64,000 bases of DNA, taken from assembly GCA_004554165.1 (NCBI GenBank), contig SFNQ01000005.1, forward strand, positions 4,500 to 68,499. Reading direction: 5' to 3'. Under the pieces are notes generated by a model, which saw nothing but the letters and a program-made list of their open reading frames with translations, was not told the DNA's origin and ran no database searches. This DNA comes from Clostridiales bacterium. Lineage in GTDB: Bacteria > Bacillota > Clostridia > Christensenellales > CAG-138. A program made the translations under genes and the position numbers. Positions within the stretch are counted from its first letter, which is position 1, and each line of letters starts with the position of its first letter. Of the stretch, positions 26,664 through 35,702 are shown in pieces.

Positions 26664-27905
26664 TCAAGTTTTATGCAGATAGGCCCGCTGCTCGTCCGTC
26701 AGGGCATCGATGGCAACGCCCATGGTCAGGAGCTTCTTCTGCGCCACGGCCTCGTCGATTTCCCTGGGCACGGCCGTCAGGCGCGGCGGGAGCGCACCTC
26801 TGTTCAGCGCGATATGCCGCGCGGACAGCGCCTGAATCGCAAAGCTCATGTCCATGATCTCCACGGGATGTCCATCGCCCGCGGCCAGATTGACAAGCCG
26901 TCCCTCGGCCAGCACATACAGCCAGCGGCCGTCCGCCAGACGGTAGCCTCGGATGTTCGGCTTCATCTGCTTCTGCTCCACGGCGATTTCCGAAAGGCGC
27001 TTGACGTTGACCTCCACATCGAAATGTCCCGCGTTGCAGAGCACCGCGCCGTCCTTCATCTTCAAAAATGCCTTTTCGCCCACCACATCGCAGTTGCCGG
27101 TGACGGTGATAAACAGATCGCCCAGCGGCGCCGCCTGAGTCATGGGCATGACCGAGAACCCGTCCATGACCGCCTCGATGGCCTTGACGGGATCCACCTC
27201 CGTGACGATCACCCTTGCGCCGAGTCCCTTGGCGCGCATGGCCACGCCCTTGCCGCACCAGCCATAGCCCGCGACCACAACGGTTTTTCCGGCCACCACA
27301 AGATTGGTCGTGCGGTCGATGCCGTCGAACACGGACTGGCCCGTGCCATAGCGGTTGTCAAACAGGTGTTTGCAGTCCGCATCGTTGACCGCAATCATCG
27401 GGAAGCGCAGCTGGCCTGCCGCATCCATCGCCCGAAGGCGCAGGATGCCCGTCGTGGTCTCCTCGCAGCCGCCCAGCACCCGCGCCTCAATCTCCGGAAA
27501 AGACGCATGGAGCATATGGATGATGTCGCCGCCATCGTCGATGATGATGTCCGGGCCGGCCTCCACCACACGGCGGATGCAGGCGTCATACTCCTCCCCG
27601 GTGCAGCCGTGCAGCGCGTATACATGGAGTCCTCCTGCCGCCAGAGCGGCCGCCACGTCGTCCTGGGTGGAGAGCGGGTTGCTGCCGGTGATATACATCT
27701 CGGCACCGCCTGCGGCCAGCGTCCTGCACAGGCAGGCCGTCTTTGCCTCAAGGTGGATGGACAGCGCGATCTTCAGCCCGGCAAAGGGCTTCTCCGCAGC
27801 AAAGGCAGCCTCGATATCCCGCAGCAGCGGCATGTTGCGCCAGGCCCAGAGAATCTTGTCCTCGCCGGACGGCGCCAGGGAAATATCGCGGATGAAGTTT
27901 TGCAT
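26664..27905 (-). CDS. ahcY: Adenosylhomocysteinase family protein
   Basis: This cytoplasmic NAD-dependent enzyme hydrolyses S-adenosylhomocysteine (or, in some archaea, S-inosylhomocysteine) to homocysteine. At 413 residues it matches the shorter prokaryotic type of Thermotoga and archaea. Visible features are LSIHLEAKTACL, GSNPLSTQDDVAAAL, DDGGDIIHM, NDADCKHLFDNRYGTGQS and the NAD loop VVVAGYGWCGKG (about 215). AAGGAGG precedes the ATG. It lies 68 bp after the S41 peptidase stop in a minus-strand gene string. No luxS or methionine-cycle gene is nearby. Confidence 0.92.
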   Translation of the reverse strand: MQNFIRDISLAPSGEDKILWAWRNMPLLRDIEAAFAAEKPFAGLKIALSIHLEAKTACLCRTLAAGGAEMYITGSNPLSTQDDVAAALAAGGLHVYALHGCTGEEYDACIRRVVEAGPDIIIDDGGDIIHMLHASFPEIEARVLGGCEETTTGILRLRAMDAAGQLRFPMIAVNDADCKHLFDNRYGTGQSVFDGIDRTTNLVVAGKTVVVAGYGWCGKGVAMRAKGLGARVIVTEVDPVKAIEAVMDGFSVMPMTQAAPLGDLFITVTGNCDVVGEKAFLKMKDGAVLCNAGHFDVEVNVKRLSEIAVEQKQMKPNIRGYRLADGRWLYVLAEGRLVNLAAGDGHPVEIMDMSFAIQALSARHIALNRGALPPRLTAVPREIDEAVAQKKLLTMGVAIDALTDEQRAYLHKT

Positions 27906-27973
27906 GGGTTCCTCCTTTTTCGGAACGACCGGGCGTTCCCGTAATATTGATCAGAACGGCGAAACCACGCGGT

Positions 27974-29149
27974 TCAGCCCTTCAGATACCGAATCGCCTC
28001 CTGCAATTGGGCGTCCGACTCCCGCGGAATGGCCGTAATGGGCGACTGCCGGTATTCTTCCTGCGGTTCAACCGGAATATCCGGCGCAATGCCCACATCC
28101 TGGATGCAGATGTCGTTGGGGGAGTAATAGGCGTCAGTGGTGATCTTGACCCAGCCCGCATTGCTGTTCAGCCGGTACGTGGTCTGCACGATGCCCTTGC
28201 CGAAGGTCCGGGTACCAATAATTGCGGCGCGGCCGTTGTCCTTGAGCGCGCCGGTCAGAAGCTCGGAAGCGGAGGCGGAATTGCCGTTTACAAGCACGGC
28301 CATGGGAAAGGCATAGCCGTCCTCCTCGGCAAAATAGGTTCGCGTGTCCTCTGTTTTGGACTTGATGGAAACGATGGTGTCGCCCTTTTTCAGGAACATG
28401 TCCGCAACGTCGAGCACCTCGGTCAGTCCGCCGCCGGGGTTGTCCCGCAGGTCGAGGATCAGCGACTGCATGCCGCTCTCCAGCAGCGACGCGAGGGCCG
28501 TCTCCATTTCCCCCACCACGTTGCCGTGAAAGGACTCGATCTGCACATAGCCGATGCCGCCGTCCAGCATCTCGTAGCTGACATAGGGCGTATATACAAG
28601 CTCCTTGCGCACCGTCACGGCAAAGCGCTCGCCGCCGCGCAGCAAGGACAGATCATCCGGCCTATCCTCGTCGTCAAAAAAGAGCAGGAGTAGCTCGTCC
28701 AGCGTCAGATTCGCCGTTTCCGTTCCGTTGACGGCGACGATGTAGTCGCCCGCCAGCGCGCCCGCCCGCTCCATGGGGCTGTCCGGATAGACCCGGTCGA
28801 TCCTGGCGCCGGCCGCGTCGGGTTCTGCGATCAGAATGCCGATGCCAACATACTCGCCGGACTGGTCCGCCAGCAGCGCGTCGTACTCTTCCTTCGTATA
28901 ATACTCTGCATAGACGTCGCCAAGGCTGGCCACCATGCCGCGAAGCGAGGCGTCGATCAGGGCCTGCTCTCCGGCTTCCGCATCGTAATAATAAAAGTGC
29001 TTTTCAATGGTATCCGCCATCTCCGCAAGCGGCGCATACTGGCTGACGAGATTATAGCGCGCCAGCAGCGCGCAAAGCGCCCCCAGAGACGCGCCGAGAA
29101 GGACCACAAGCGCCAGAATGACCCGCCTGTAGGAGCGATCGCTACGCAT
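27974..29149 (-). CDS. S41 family C-terminal processing peptidase
   Basis: This 391-residue serine protease is of the CtpA/tail-specific family. It has an N-terminal membrane anchor (about 10-30), a PDZ domain (about 90-170, YVGIGILIAEPDAAGARI) and an S41 catalytic domain with Ser in NGNSASASE and Lys in TFGKGIVQT. It acts outside the membrane, trimming or degrading envelope proteins. Its start overlaps the threonine synthase stop by 8 bp, an unusual partner, so the link is probably only transcriptional. Confidence 0.93.
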   Translation of the reverse strand: MRSDRSYRRVILALVVLLGASLGALCALLARYNLVSQYAPLAEMADTIEKHFYYYDAEAGEQALIDASLRGMVASLGDVYAEYYTKEEYDALLADQSGEYVGIGILIAEPDAAGARIDRVYPDSPMERAGALAGDYIVAVNGTETANLTLDELLLLFFDDEDRPDDLSLLRGGERFAVTVRKELVYTPYVSYEMLDGGIGYVQIESFHGNVVGEMETALASLLESGMQSLILDLRDNPGGGLTEVLDVADMFLKKGDTIVSIKSKTEDTRTYFAEEDGYAFPMAVLVNGNSASASELLTGALKDNGRAAIIGTRTFGKGIVQTTYRLNSNAGWVKITTDAYYSPNDICIQDVGIAPDIPVEPQEEYRQSPITAIPRESDAQLQEAIRYLKG

Positions 29150-30614
29150 GGACGCTCACTTTCCGAATCACCCGCGCCTGCATTTCATCCAGGTCGCACA
29201 CATCCAGATGCCGCTCCTTCTTTCCGCGAAGTCCTGAGATGCCCGCGGGCACCTTCACGCCGGAAATCCCGTTCAGGCGCTCCACGTTCATAAAATCGTC
29301 CGACCCCGGCGTCTCAAACGCAGAGAGTACGTCGCTGGCGAATTTGTAGGGGTTTGCCGTGGACAGGAGGATGGTCTGCGTATCGTCGCCGGTCCGCTCC
29401 CGGTAGCGCTCGTATACGGTCTGCGCAACGGCGGTATGGGGATCCATGAGATAACCGTATTTCCCGAACACGCGGCGGATGGTCGAAAGCGTATCCTCCT
29501 CCGAGCACCAGCCCGCGGCAAACAGCTCACCGAGGGCAGCCCGCCGCTTTTCGCCGATGCCGTATCTGCCGTTGTCGCGAAGCTGCTCCATCCACTGGCA
29601 AACCTGCGCCTCGTCCCGGTCCGCAATCTCATACAGCAGACGCTCCAGATTGCTCGAAATCAGGATATCGATGGAGCAACTCATGCTCTTGTAGAAGGGG
29701 CGTATATCGTTGTACTCGCCCTGCTCGAAAAAGTCCGTCAGCACGTTGTTGCGATTGGACGCGCAGATCAGCCGGTTGACCGGAAGCCCCATGCGCACGG
29801 CGTAGTAGCCCGCGAGAATGTCGCCGAAGTTTCCGGTGGGCACGCAGAAGTTCACCCGGTCGCCAAAAGCGATCCTGCCGCTTTCCACCAGGCTCCGGTA
29901 GGAGGTAAAGTAGTAAACGATCTGCGGCAGCAGCCGGCCGAAGTTGATGGAATTTGCGCTGGACAGGCGGCAGCCCAGCTTTTCGAGGGCAGCCCGCGCC
30001 TCCTCGGAGGCAAAAATCTTTTTTACGCCGGTCTGCGCATCGTCAAAGTTGCCGCGCACGGCGCATACGTCCACGTTGTCCCCCTCCTGCGTGACCATTT
30101 GCAGGCGCTGGGCGCGGGAGACGCCGCCGTAGGGATAAAACACGAGCACGCGCGTCCCTTCAACGCCGCAAAAGCCCTCCAACGCAGCCTTCCCCGTATC
30201 GCCCGAGGTGGCCACGAGAATATAAATCTCATGATTCTCTCCGGTCAGGCGGAGCGAATTGCGCATCAGGTAGGGCAGGATTTGCAGCGCCACATCCTTA
30301 AACGCCATGGTCGGCCCATGCCAGAGTTCCAGCACGCTCTCCGTCTCCGTCAAGGGGACCACGGGCGTGACCGCGGGATCGTCAAAACTCCGGTAGGCGT
30401 CCTTCAGCATCTGCCGCAGCTCCTCCCCGTCCGTTTCGGGAAGGTATTTCGACAGGATGGCATAGGCCGTATCCAGATAGTCCGTGTTGAGGCTTTTGAT
30501 GTCCAGCTGCGGGAACGACGAAGGCACATACAGTCCACCCGTCGGGCTGATGCCCTGTACGATTGCCTGCGCCGCCGTGACGGCCTCGCCGCCGCGCGTA
30601 CTCAAGTATTTCAT
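29142..30614 (-). CDS. thrC: Threonine synthase
   Basis: This PLP enzyme converts O-phosphohomoserine to threonine. The 490-residue protein is of the long, E. coli/yeast-like ThrC class with the N-terminal MKYLSTRGG and the PLP-lysine region GPTMAFKDVALQIL (Lys about 110). VATSGDTGKAALEG is the phosphate-binding turn. The ATG at 30614 lies 25 bp after the small P-loop gene. No other threonine biosynthesis gene is adjacent. Confidence 0.95.
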   Translation of the reverse strand: MKYLSTRGGEAVTAAQAIVQGISPTGGLYVPSSFPQLDIKSLNTDYLDTAYAILSKYLPETDGEELRQMLKDAYRSFDDPAVTPVVPLTETESVLELWHGPTMAFKDVALQILPYLMRNSLRLTGENHEIYILVATSGDTGKAALEGFCGVEGTRVLVFYPYGGVSRAQRLQMVTQEGDNVDVCAVRGNFDDAQTGVKKIFASEEARAALEKLGCRLSSANSINFGRLLPQIVYYFTSYRSLVESGRIAFGDRVNFCVPTGNFGDILAGYYAVRMGLPVNRLICASNRNNVLTDFFEQGEYNDIRPFYKSMSCSIDILISSNLERLLYEIADRDEAQVCQWMEQLRDNGRYGIGEKRRAALGELFAAGWCSEEDTLSTIRRVFGKYGYLMDPHTAVAQTVYERYRERTGDDTQTILLSTANPYKFASDVLSAFETPGSDDFMNVERLNGISGVKVPAGISGLRGKKERHLDVCDLDEMQARVIRKVSVHA

Positions 30615-30639
30615 GTTGCTTTCCGTTCTGTTCCTTTTC

Positions 30640-31062
30640 TCAGTTTGTGGTTTGTATTACCATGTCATCCATGAAAGCGGGCAGCGTATCGCGGCTGCCG
30701 CTGATGCTCAGGATGATATTGATGTTATGTTTCCTCGAAAACGCCGAAAGATCGTCAAAGAAGGGCTCGAGCTCCGAAAGCTCATGATGGACAAAGTTTT
30801 TGAAGCCATCCACATAGACATATTCAAGATCAAAATCCTGCGCCGCAATGCCGCAGATGAAGCCATAGAGCATTTTTGAGGTTTTCACGCCGTAGTCCGC
30901 CGCATTGATAAAGCGGATGCTGGACGACAGGTCGAACATATAGCTGTTGTCGTCGTCGATAAAAACGATGCTTCCCTTGGCCTTCTCCGCCATATCGTTG
31001 GCATGCCGCAAAAGCTGCTTGGTCTTGCCCGTGCCCTTTTCTCCAAAGATGACTCCAATCAA
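30640..31062 (-). CDS. Small P-loop NTPase of unknown function
   Basis: This 140-residue cytoplasmic protein has a Walker A motif at its very start (FGEKGTGKTK, residues 6-15) and an acidic IVFIDDD strand at about 32-38. Similar clostridial proteins are often labelled PilT-like, but no pilus genes are here and the label is doubtful. I chose the TTG at 31062, nine bases after AAGGAGG; the open frame extends about 150 codons further upstream but that part is low-complexity and crosses the promoter. It heads the thrC-ctpA-ahcY string. Confidence 0.75.
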   Translation of the reverse strand: MIGVIFGEKGTGKTKQLLRHANDMAEKAKGSIVFIDDDNSYMFDLSSSIRFINAADYGVKTSKMLYGFICGIAAQDFDLEYVYVDGFKNFVHHELSELEPFFDDLSAFSRKHNINIILSISGSRDTLPAFMDDMVIQTTN

Positions 31063-31110
31063 ATCCGTAGTCCTCCTTTTCCTTCTGTGTTGTCCTTTCG
31101 GGTCAGCTTC

Positions 31111-31140
31111 ATTATAGCGCCCTGGAGCACGCATTGACAA
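31111..31140 (-). promoter_or_regulatory. Promoter of P-loop/thrC/ctpA/ahcY operon
   Basis: On the minus strand, TTGTCA (31135-31140) and a perfect TATAAT (31111-31116) are 18 bp apart, about 50 bp before the TTG start at 31062. Confidence 0.65.
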
Positions 31141-31473
31141 GCGAATCAGGAAAAAGTTTCGGATTTTGACATAGAGGGGCCATGCAGCCGGGCCGGGTTC
31201 CATAAAACCGGAGGCCCGGCGCCGCCCGCTTTCGGAGCGCCGCCCCGCGGCCCGCGCCTCAGCCCGACCGCGCCCCCGGGATTCCCGCCGGCAAAAGCAG
31301 GCTGACCCGCCTTTTTTTGCAAGCTGGCGTGAATGTCCGCCCCTGTTCGGAAAAAGAGGGCCGCCGGGGAACATCAGAGGCAGACCGCCTGCAAAAAACG
31401 GGCCCTCCCCTGCAAAGTCCGAAAAAGTTTCGCGCTTTTTCAAAAACACGCTGCCGGAGCGGGCGTTATATGG

Positions 31474-31479
31474 TATAAT
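31474..31479 (+). promoter_or_regulatory. -10 box of pcrA promoter
   Basis: A perfect TATAAT ends 7 bp before the first pcrA ATG. At 17 bp upstream the -35 is poor (CTGCCG-like). The 300 bp between this and the divergent promoter at 31140 show no gene. Confidence 0.5.
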
Positions 31480-31486
31480 TCGTGGT

Positions 31487-33733
31487 ATGAGTGGAAGTAT
31501 GGACTTAACCAAGCTGAACGATCAGCAGCGCGCCGCCGTCACCTGTACGGAGGGGCCGCTTCTCGTGCTGGCGGGCGCGGGCAGCGGGAAAACCCGCGTG
31601 CTCACGCACCGCATCGCCTATCTCATCGGGGAGCGGCAGGTGTCGCCCCGGAGCATCCTCGCCCTTACCTTTACCAACAAAGCCGCCGGTGAAATGCGGG
31701 AGCGGGTCAGTGCGCTGGTGGGCCCCTCCGCCGCCGACATGTGGGTGATGACCTTTCACGCCTGCTGTGTGCGCATTCTCCGCCGCGAGATCGAGCAGCT
31801 CGGCTATGAGAAGGGCTTCGTTATCTACGACGACAGCGACCAGCAGACCGTGCTGCGGCATGTGATCGCAGACCTGAATCTCAACGAAAAGATCTATACC
31901 CCCCGCGGGCTGTCCTCGCAGTTCAGCGAGGCGAAGAACCGCTCGCTGGACCCGCTGGCCTTTCTGCGCGAGGGCTATGCCCCGCAGCAGGTAACGGACG
32001 CCTTCGTGCTCTACCAAAAGCGGCTCAAGCAGAACAATGCGCTGGATTTTGACGACCTGCTGCTCAAAACCCTGGAGCTGTTCCAACGATTTCCGGATAC
32101 GCTTGCGCGCTACCGCGCCCGTTTTCAGTATATCCTGGTGGACGAGTATCAGGACACCAACATGGCGCAATACCATATCGTAAGGCTCCTGGCGGACGAG
32201 CACCGCAACATCTGCGTTGTGGGCGACGACGATCAGAGCATCTACGGCTGGCGCGGCGCGGACATCCGCAACATTCTCGAGTTTGAAAAGGATTTTCCCG
32301 GCGCCACGGTCATCCGGCTTGAGCAGAACTACCGCTCCACCGAGCAGATTTTGAACGCCGCCAACTGCATCATCGCCAACAACCACGGCCGCAAGCCGAA
32401 AAAACTCTGGACCGCGCAGAAGGGCGGCGAGCCCGTGGCGCTGCGGGAGAACAACGACGAGCGGGACGAGGCGATGTACATCTGCAACCGGATCATCACC
32501 GACACCCGCTACGCAGGCCGCGGCTACGACGACTTCGCCATCCTCTACCGCACGCATGCCCAGAGCCGCGTGCTTGAAATGTACCTCAAGAGCTTCGATA
32601 TCCCCTACCGGGTTTACGGCGGGCTCTCCTTCTTCCAGCGCGCGGAGGTCAAGGATATCCTCTGCTATCTCCGCCTGCTTGCCAATCCCAATGACGACGT
32701 GGCCTTCCTGCGGGTCATCAACACGCCAAAGCGCGGCCTTGGCGATGCGGCCATCGCCTTTTTGCAGGCCGCTGCCTCGGCAAAGGGCTGCCCGCTGTTT
32801 GTGGCGGCCATGACCGCCGCAGATTTGCCGCCGCGTTATGCGGCAAAGATAAAACAGTTCTGCGACACGATGGTGGCGGCCCACGGCACGCTGGGCATCT
32901 CCCCGCTTTCGGAGACCTCGGAGCTGCTGCTCGCCTCCATCGGTTACGACAATTACCTGCGCGATGACAAAAAGGAGAACTATGAAACCCGCGCCGAGAT
33001 CGTCAGGGAGCTGCTGGGATACATTGCGGAGTTTGAAAGAGGCGTGGACGAAAACGAGTCCGACCCTCTGGAGGCTTTTTTGGAAAACGTGGCCCTGTTC
33101 ACCGCCACGGACCGGATGGACACAGCCCAGGGGCAGGTATCCCTCATGACGCTGCACAGCGCCAAGGGGCTGGAATTCCCCGTGGTCTTTCTCTGCGGTA
33201 TGGAGGACGGCCTCTTCCCCTCCTCCCAGTCCCGCTTCGACCCGGAACGCATGGAGGAGGAACGGCGGCTCTGCTATGTGGGCATCACCCGCGCGCGGGA
33301 GGAGCTGCGGCTGAGCTACGCCAGGCAGCGCATGCTCTACGGCAGGCTCGAACCCTCCCGTCCCTCGCCCTTTCTGGAGGAGCTTGCTCCGGCCCTGCCA
33401 GATCAGCCGGCCCCCACACCGCAGCCCGCGCCGCGCAGGCCGGCGGCCGCGCAGCCGGCGCCGCCGCGGGATTTGCATACGCTCCGGCAGCCGCCGCAAG
33501 CGCCTCTCCGCTTCGATACGCCCCGGGTGCCGCAGCCGCCGCCTACCCCGCCAAAAGCCGCGCCCATCGCCGTGCAGGCGGGCCAGCGGGTCAGTCATAA
33601 AACCTTCGGCAGGGGTACCGTGCGCTCCGTGGGCGGCAGCGGAGCGAACCAGATCGTCGAGATCGACTTTGACAACGGGCAGACGAAGAAGTTCGCCGCC
33701 GCCTACGCGCCCATCACCCGACTGGAGGACTGA
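31487..33733 (+). CDS. pcrA: ATP-dependent DNA helicase PcrA/UvrD
   Basis: This 748-residue superfamily 1 helicase functions in repair and replication. The Q motif LNDQQRAAV, Walker A AGAGSGKT (29-36), DEYQDTN, GDDDQSIYGWRGA, EQNYRST and TLHSAKGLEFP are in order. A Pro/Ala-rich linker (about 640-690) precedes a C-terminal Tudor-like domain (QRVSHKTFGRGTV) that binds RNA polymerase in PcrA. The ATG at 31487 is only 7 bp after the -10 box; the ATG at 31499 (MDLTKLN) may be the real start. It is followed by ligA, as in Bacillus pcrA-ligA. Confidence 0.95.
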   Translation: MSGSMDLTKLNDQQRAAVTCTEGPLLVLAGAGSGKTRVLTHRIAYLIGERQVSPRSILALTFTNKAAGEMRERVSALVGPSAADMWVMTFHACCVRILRREIEQLGYEKGFVIYDDSDQQTVLRHVIADLNLNEKIYTPRGLSSQFSEAKNRSLDPLAFLREGYAPQQVTDAFVLYQKRLKQNNALDFDDLLLKTLELFQRFPDTLARYRARFQYILVDEYQDTNMAQYHIVRLLADEHRNICVVGDDDQSIYGWRGADIRNILEFEKDFPGATVIRLEQNYRSTEQILNAANCIIANNHGRKPKKLWTAQKGGEPVALRENNDERDEAMYICNRIITDTRYAGRGYDDFAILYRTHAQSRVLEMYLKSFDIPYRVYGGLSFFQRAEVKDILCYLRLLANPNDDVAFLRVINTPKRGLGDAAIAFLQAAASAKGCPLFVAAMTAADLPPRYAAKIKQFCDTMVAAHGTLGISPLSETSELLLASIGYDNYLRDDKKENYETRAEIVRELLGYIAEFERGVDENESDPLEAFLENVALFTATDRMDTAQGQVSLMTLHSAKGLEFPVVFLCGMEDGLFPSSQSRFDPERMEEERRLCYVGITRAREELRLSYARQRMLYGRLEPSRPSPFLEELAPALPDQPAPTPQPAPRRPAAAQPAPPRDLHTLRQPPQAPLRFDTPRVPQPPPTPPKAAPIAVQAGQRVSHKTFGRGTVRSVGGSGANQIVEIDFDNGQTKKFAAAYAPITRLED

Positions 33734-33737
33734 TGCT

Positions 33738-35702
33738 ATGACTAGACAGGAAGAGCTCGTGGCGCTGCTCAGGCGCTACGGCGCGGCCTACTATGAGGCC
33801 GACGCGCCCGAGATTTCCGACGCGGAATACGACGCGCTTTACGACGAGCTGCTGGCGCTGGAAGCGGAGAGCGGCCTTGTGCTGCCCGATTCCCCCACAA
33901 GGCGCGTGGGCGGCGCGCCAAGAAAGGACTTTTTGCCGCACAGGCATCTTGCAAGGCTCTGGAGCATGGACAAGGTGCGCACGCCCGAGGCGCTCATGGA
34001 TTGGGAAAACCGCGTGCTGCGGCTTTCCGAGGGGCTGCCCCGGCCCACCTTTGCGCTGGAGTACAAATTTGACGGCCTGACCGTCAACCTGACCTATGAG
34101 AAGGGCCGCCTTGCCCTCGCCGCAACCCGCGGCAACGGCACGGTGGGCGAAACCATCACAGAACAGGTCAAAACCATTGCGGGTCTGCCGCAGACCATCC
34201 CCTTTACCGGACGCATGGAGGTGCAGGGTGAGTGCATCATGCGCCTGTCCGTCCTCGAGGAATTCAACAAAACCTCGGACGAGCCTCTGAAAAACGCCCG
34301 CAACGCCGCCGCGGGCGCGCTGCGCAACCTGGATCCCGCAGTGACGGCCAGCCGGCATTTGGACTGCTTCTGCTACAACGTGGGCTATATTGAGGGAAGG
34401 ACGCTGCACGACCAGAGGGAAATGCTGGATTTTCTGAGAGAGAACGGCTTTCCCGTCAGCCCCTACATCCGCTGGTGCGCAGGCGCTGCGGAGCTCATGC
34501 GACAGATCCGGCAGGCAGAGCGGGAAAGGGATTCTCTGGATTTTCTCATTGACGGCATGGTCGTCAAGGTCACGGATTTTGCTCTGCGCGAGGCGCTGGG
34601 CGCGACGGAGAAATTTCCGCGCTGGGCTGTCGCCTACAAGTTTGCGGCGGAGGAAACCACCTCCGTGGTGGAGCGCGTTACATGGGAGGTGGGCCGCACG
34701 GGCAAGCTGACGCCGCTTGCGCATCTTGCTCCCGTGGAGCTTGCGGGCGCCACCATCCGCCGCGCCACGCTCAACAACTTCGACGATATCCGGAGAAAGC
34801 GCGTCGGCGTGGGCTCCCGGGTGTTTCTGCGCCGCAGCAACGACGTGATCCCGGAAATCCTCGGCAGCGTACCCGGGGACGCGCCCGGAGCAGCCATCGA
34901 AAAGCCTGTGGTCTGCCCCAGCTGCGGCGCCCACGTGGAGCAGCGCGGCGCACACCTGTACTGCACCAACTCCCTGTCCTGCCGCCCGCAGATCGTGGGC
35001 CGCATTGCGCACTATGCTTCGCGAAACGCCATGGACATAGAGCAGCTCAGCGAAAAGACCGCGGAGCAGCTGGTGGACAGCTTCGGCATCGCAACGATTC
35101 CGGAGCTCTACGAACTGACCGTGGAACGGCTGATGCCCCTGGAACGCTTTGGGCAGAAAAAGGCGCAAAACCTCGTTGATGCGCTGGAAGCCAGCAGGCG
35201 GCGGCCGCTGAGCGCCTTTCTGTTCGCGCTGGGCATCCCCAACGTGGGCGAAAAGACGGCAAAGGATCTGGCGCGCCGTTTCGGCACGCTTTCCCGGGTG
35301 CGGGAGGCTGCCCGGGAGGCGCTGCTGGCCATCGACGACGTGGGTGAGATTGTGGCGGACAGCGTACTGGGCTTTTTTTCCGACCCCTCCATTGCGGCGC
35401 AGGTGGACGCGCTGCTTGCCCACGGCGTCTCCCCTGCACCGGAGGCCGCCGCTGCCTCGGACAGCCCGATTGCGGGAAAGACGCTCGTTGTTACCGGCAC
35501 GCTCCCCACGCTCAGCCGCCGGGACGCGGAGGCGCTGATTGAGCGCATGGGCGGCAGGGCCGCTGGCAGCGTCAGCAAAAAAACCGACTATGTGCTTGCG
35601 GGCGAAGCCGCCGGCAGCAAGCTGGACAGAGCGCAGGCGCTCGGCATTCCCATTCTGGATGAAGCGGCGTTCCTGGCGCTGATCGGAGAGAGCAACCAAT
35701 GA
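33738..35702 (+). CDS. ligA: NAD-dependent DNA ligase LigA
   Basis: This 654-residue ligase joins nicks during replication and repair. It has the adenylation domain with nucleophile Lys110 (EYKFDG), an OB fold, a four-Cys zinc finger (CPSCG at about 393, then two more Cys), helix-hairpin-helix repeats and a C-terminal BRCT domain (about 580-654, GKTLVVTGTLP). The ATG at 33738 follows GGAGG and is 4 bp after pcrA. The stop overlaps the next ATG. Confidence 0.97.
   Translation: MTRQEELVALLRRYGAAYYEADAPEISDAEYDALYDELLALEAESGLVLPDSPTRRVGGAPRKDFLPHRHLARLWSMDKVRTPEALMDWENRVLRLSEGLPRPTFALEYKFDGLTVNLTYEKGRLALAATRGNGTVGETITEQVKTIAGLPQTIPFTGRMEVQGECIMRLSVLEEFNKTSDEPLKNARNAAAGALRNLDPAVTASRHLDCFCYNVGYIEGRTLHDQREMLDFLRENGFPVSPYIRWCAGAAELMRQIRQAERERDSLDFLIDGMVVKVTDFALREALGATEKFPRWAVAYKFAAEETTSVVERVTWEVGRTGKLTPLAHLAPVELAGATIRRATLNNFDDIRRKRVGVGSRVFLRRSNDVIPEILGSVPGDAPGAAIEKPVVCPSCGAHVEQRGAHLYCTNSLSCRPQIVGRIAHYASRNAMDIEQLSEKTAEQLVDSFGIATIPELYELTVERLMPLERFGQKKAQNLVDALEASRRRPLSAFLFALGIPNVGEKTAKDLARRFGTLSRVREAAREALLAIDDVGEIVADSVLGFFSDPSIAAQVDALLAHGVSPAPEAAAASDSPIAGKTLVVTGTLPTLSRRDAEALIERMGGRAAGSVSKKTDYVLAGEAAGSKLDRAQALGIPILDEAAFLALIGESNQ

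Noticed and set aside
31063..31512. N-terminal extension of the small P-loop protein by about 150 codons
   Set aside because: The region contains the -10/-35 promoter on the same strand and encodes low-complexity Arg/Gly-rich sequence. The TTG at 31062 has AAGGAGG.
31505..33598. 697-codon open frame antisense to pcrA, with similar long frames antisense to ligA (33714-35699) and prkC (47478-48866)
   Set aside because: These are by-products of GC-rich codon use in the genuine genes and lack conserved motifs.
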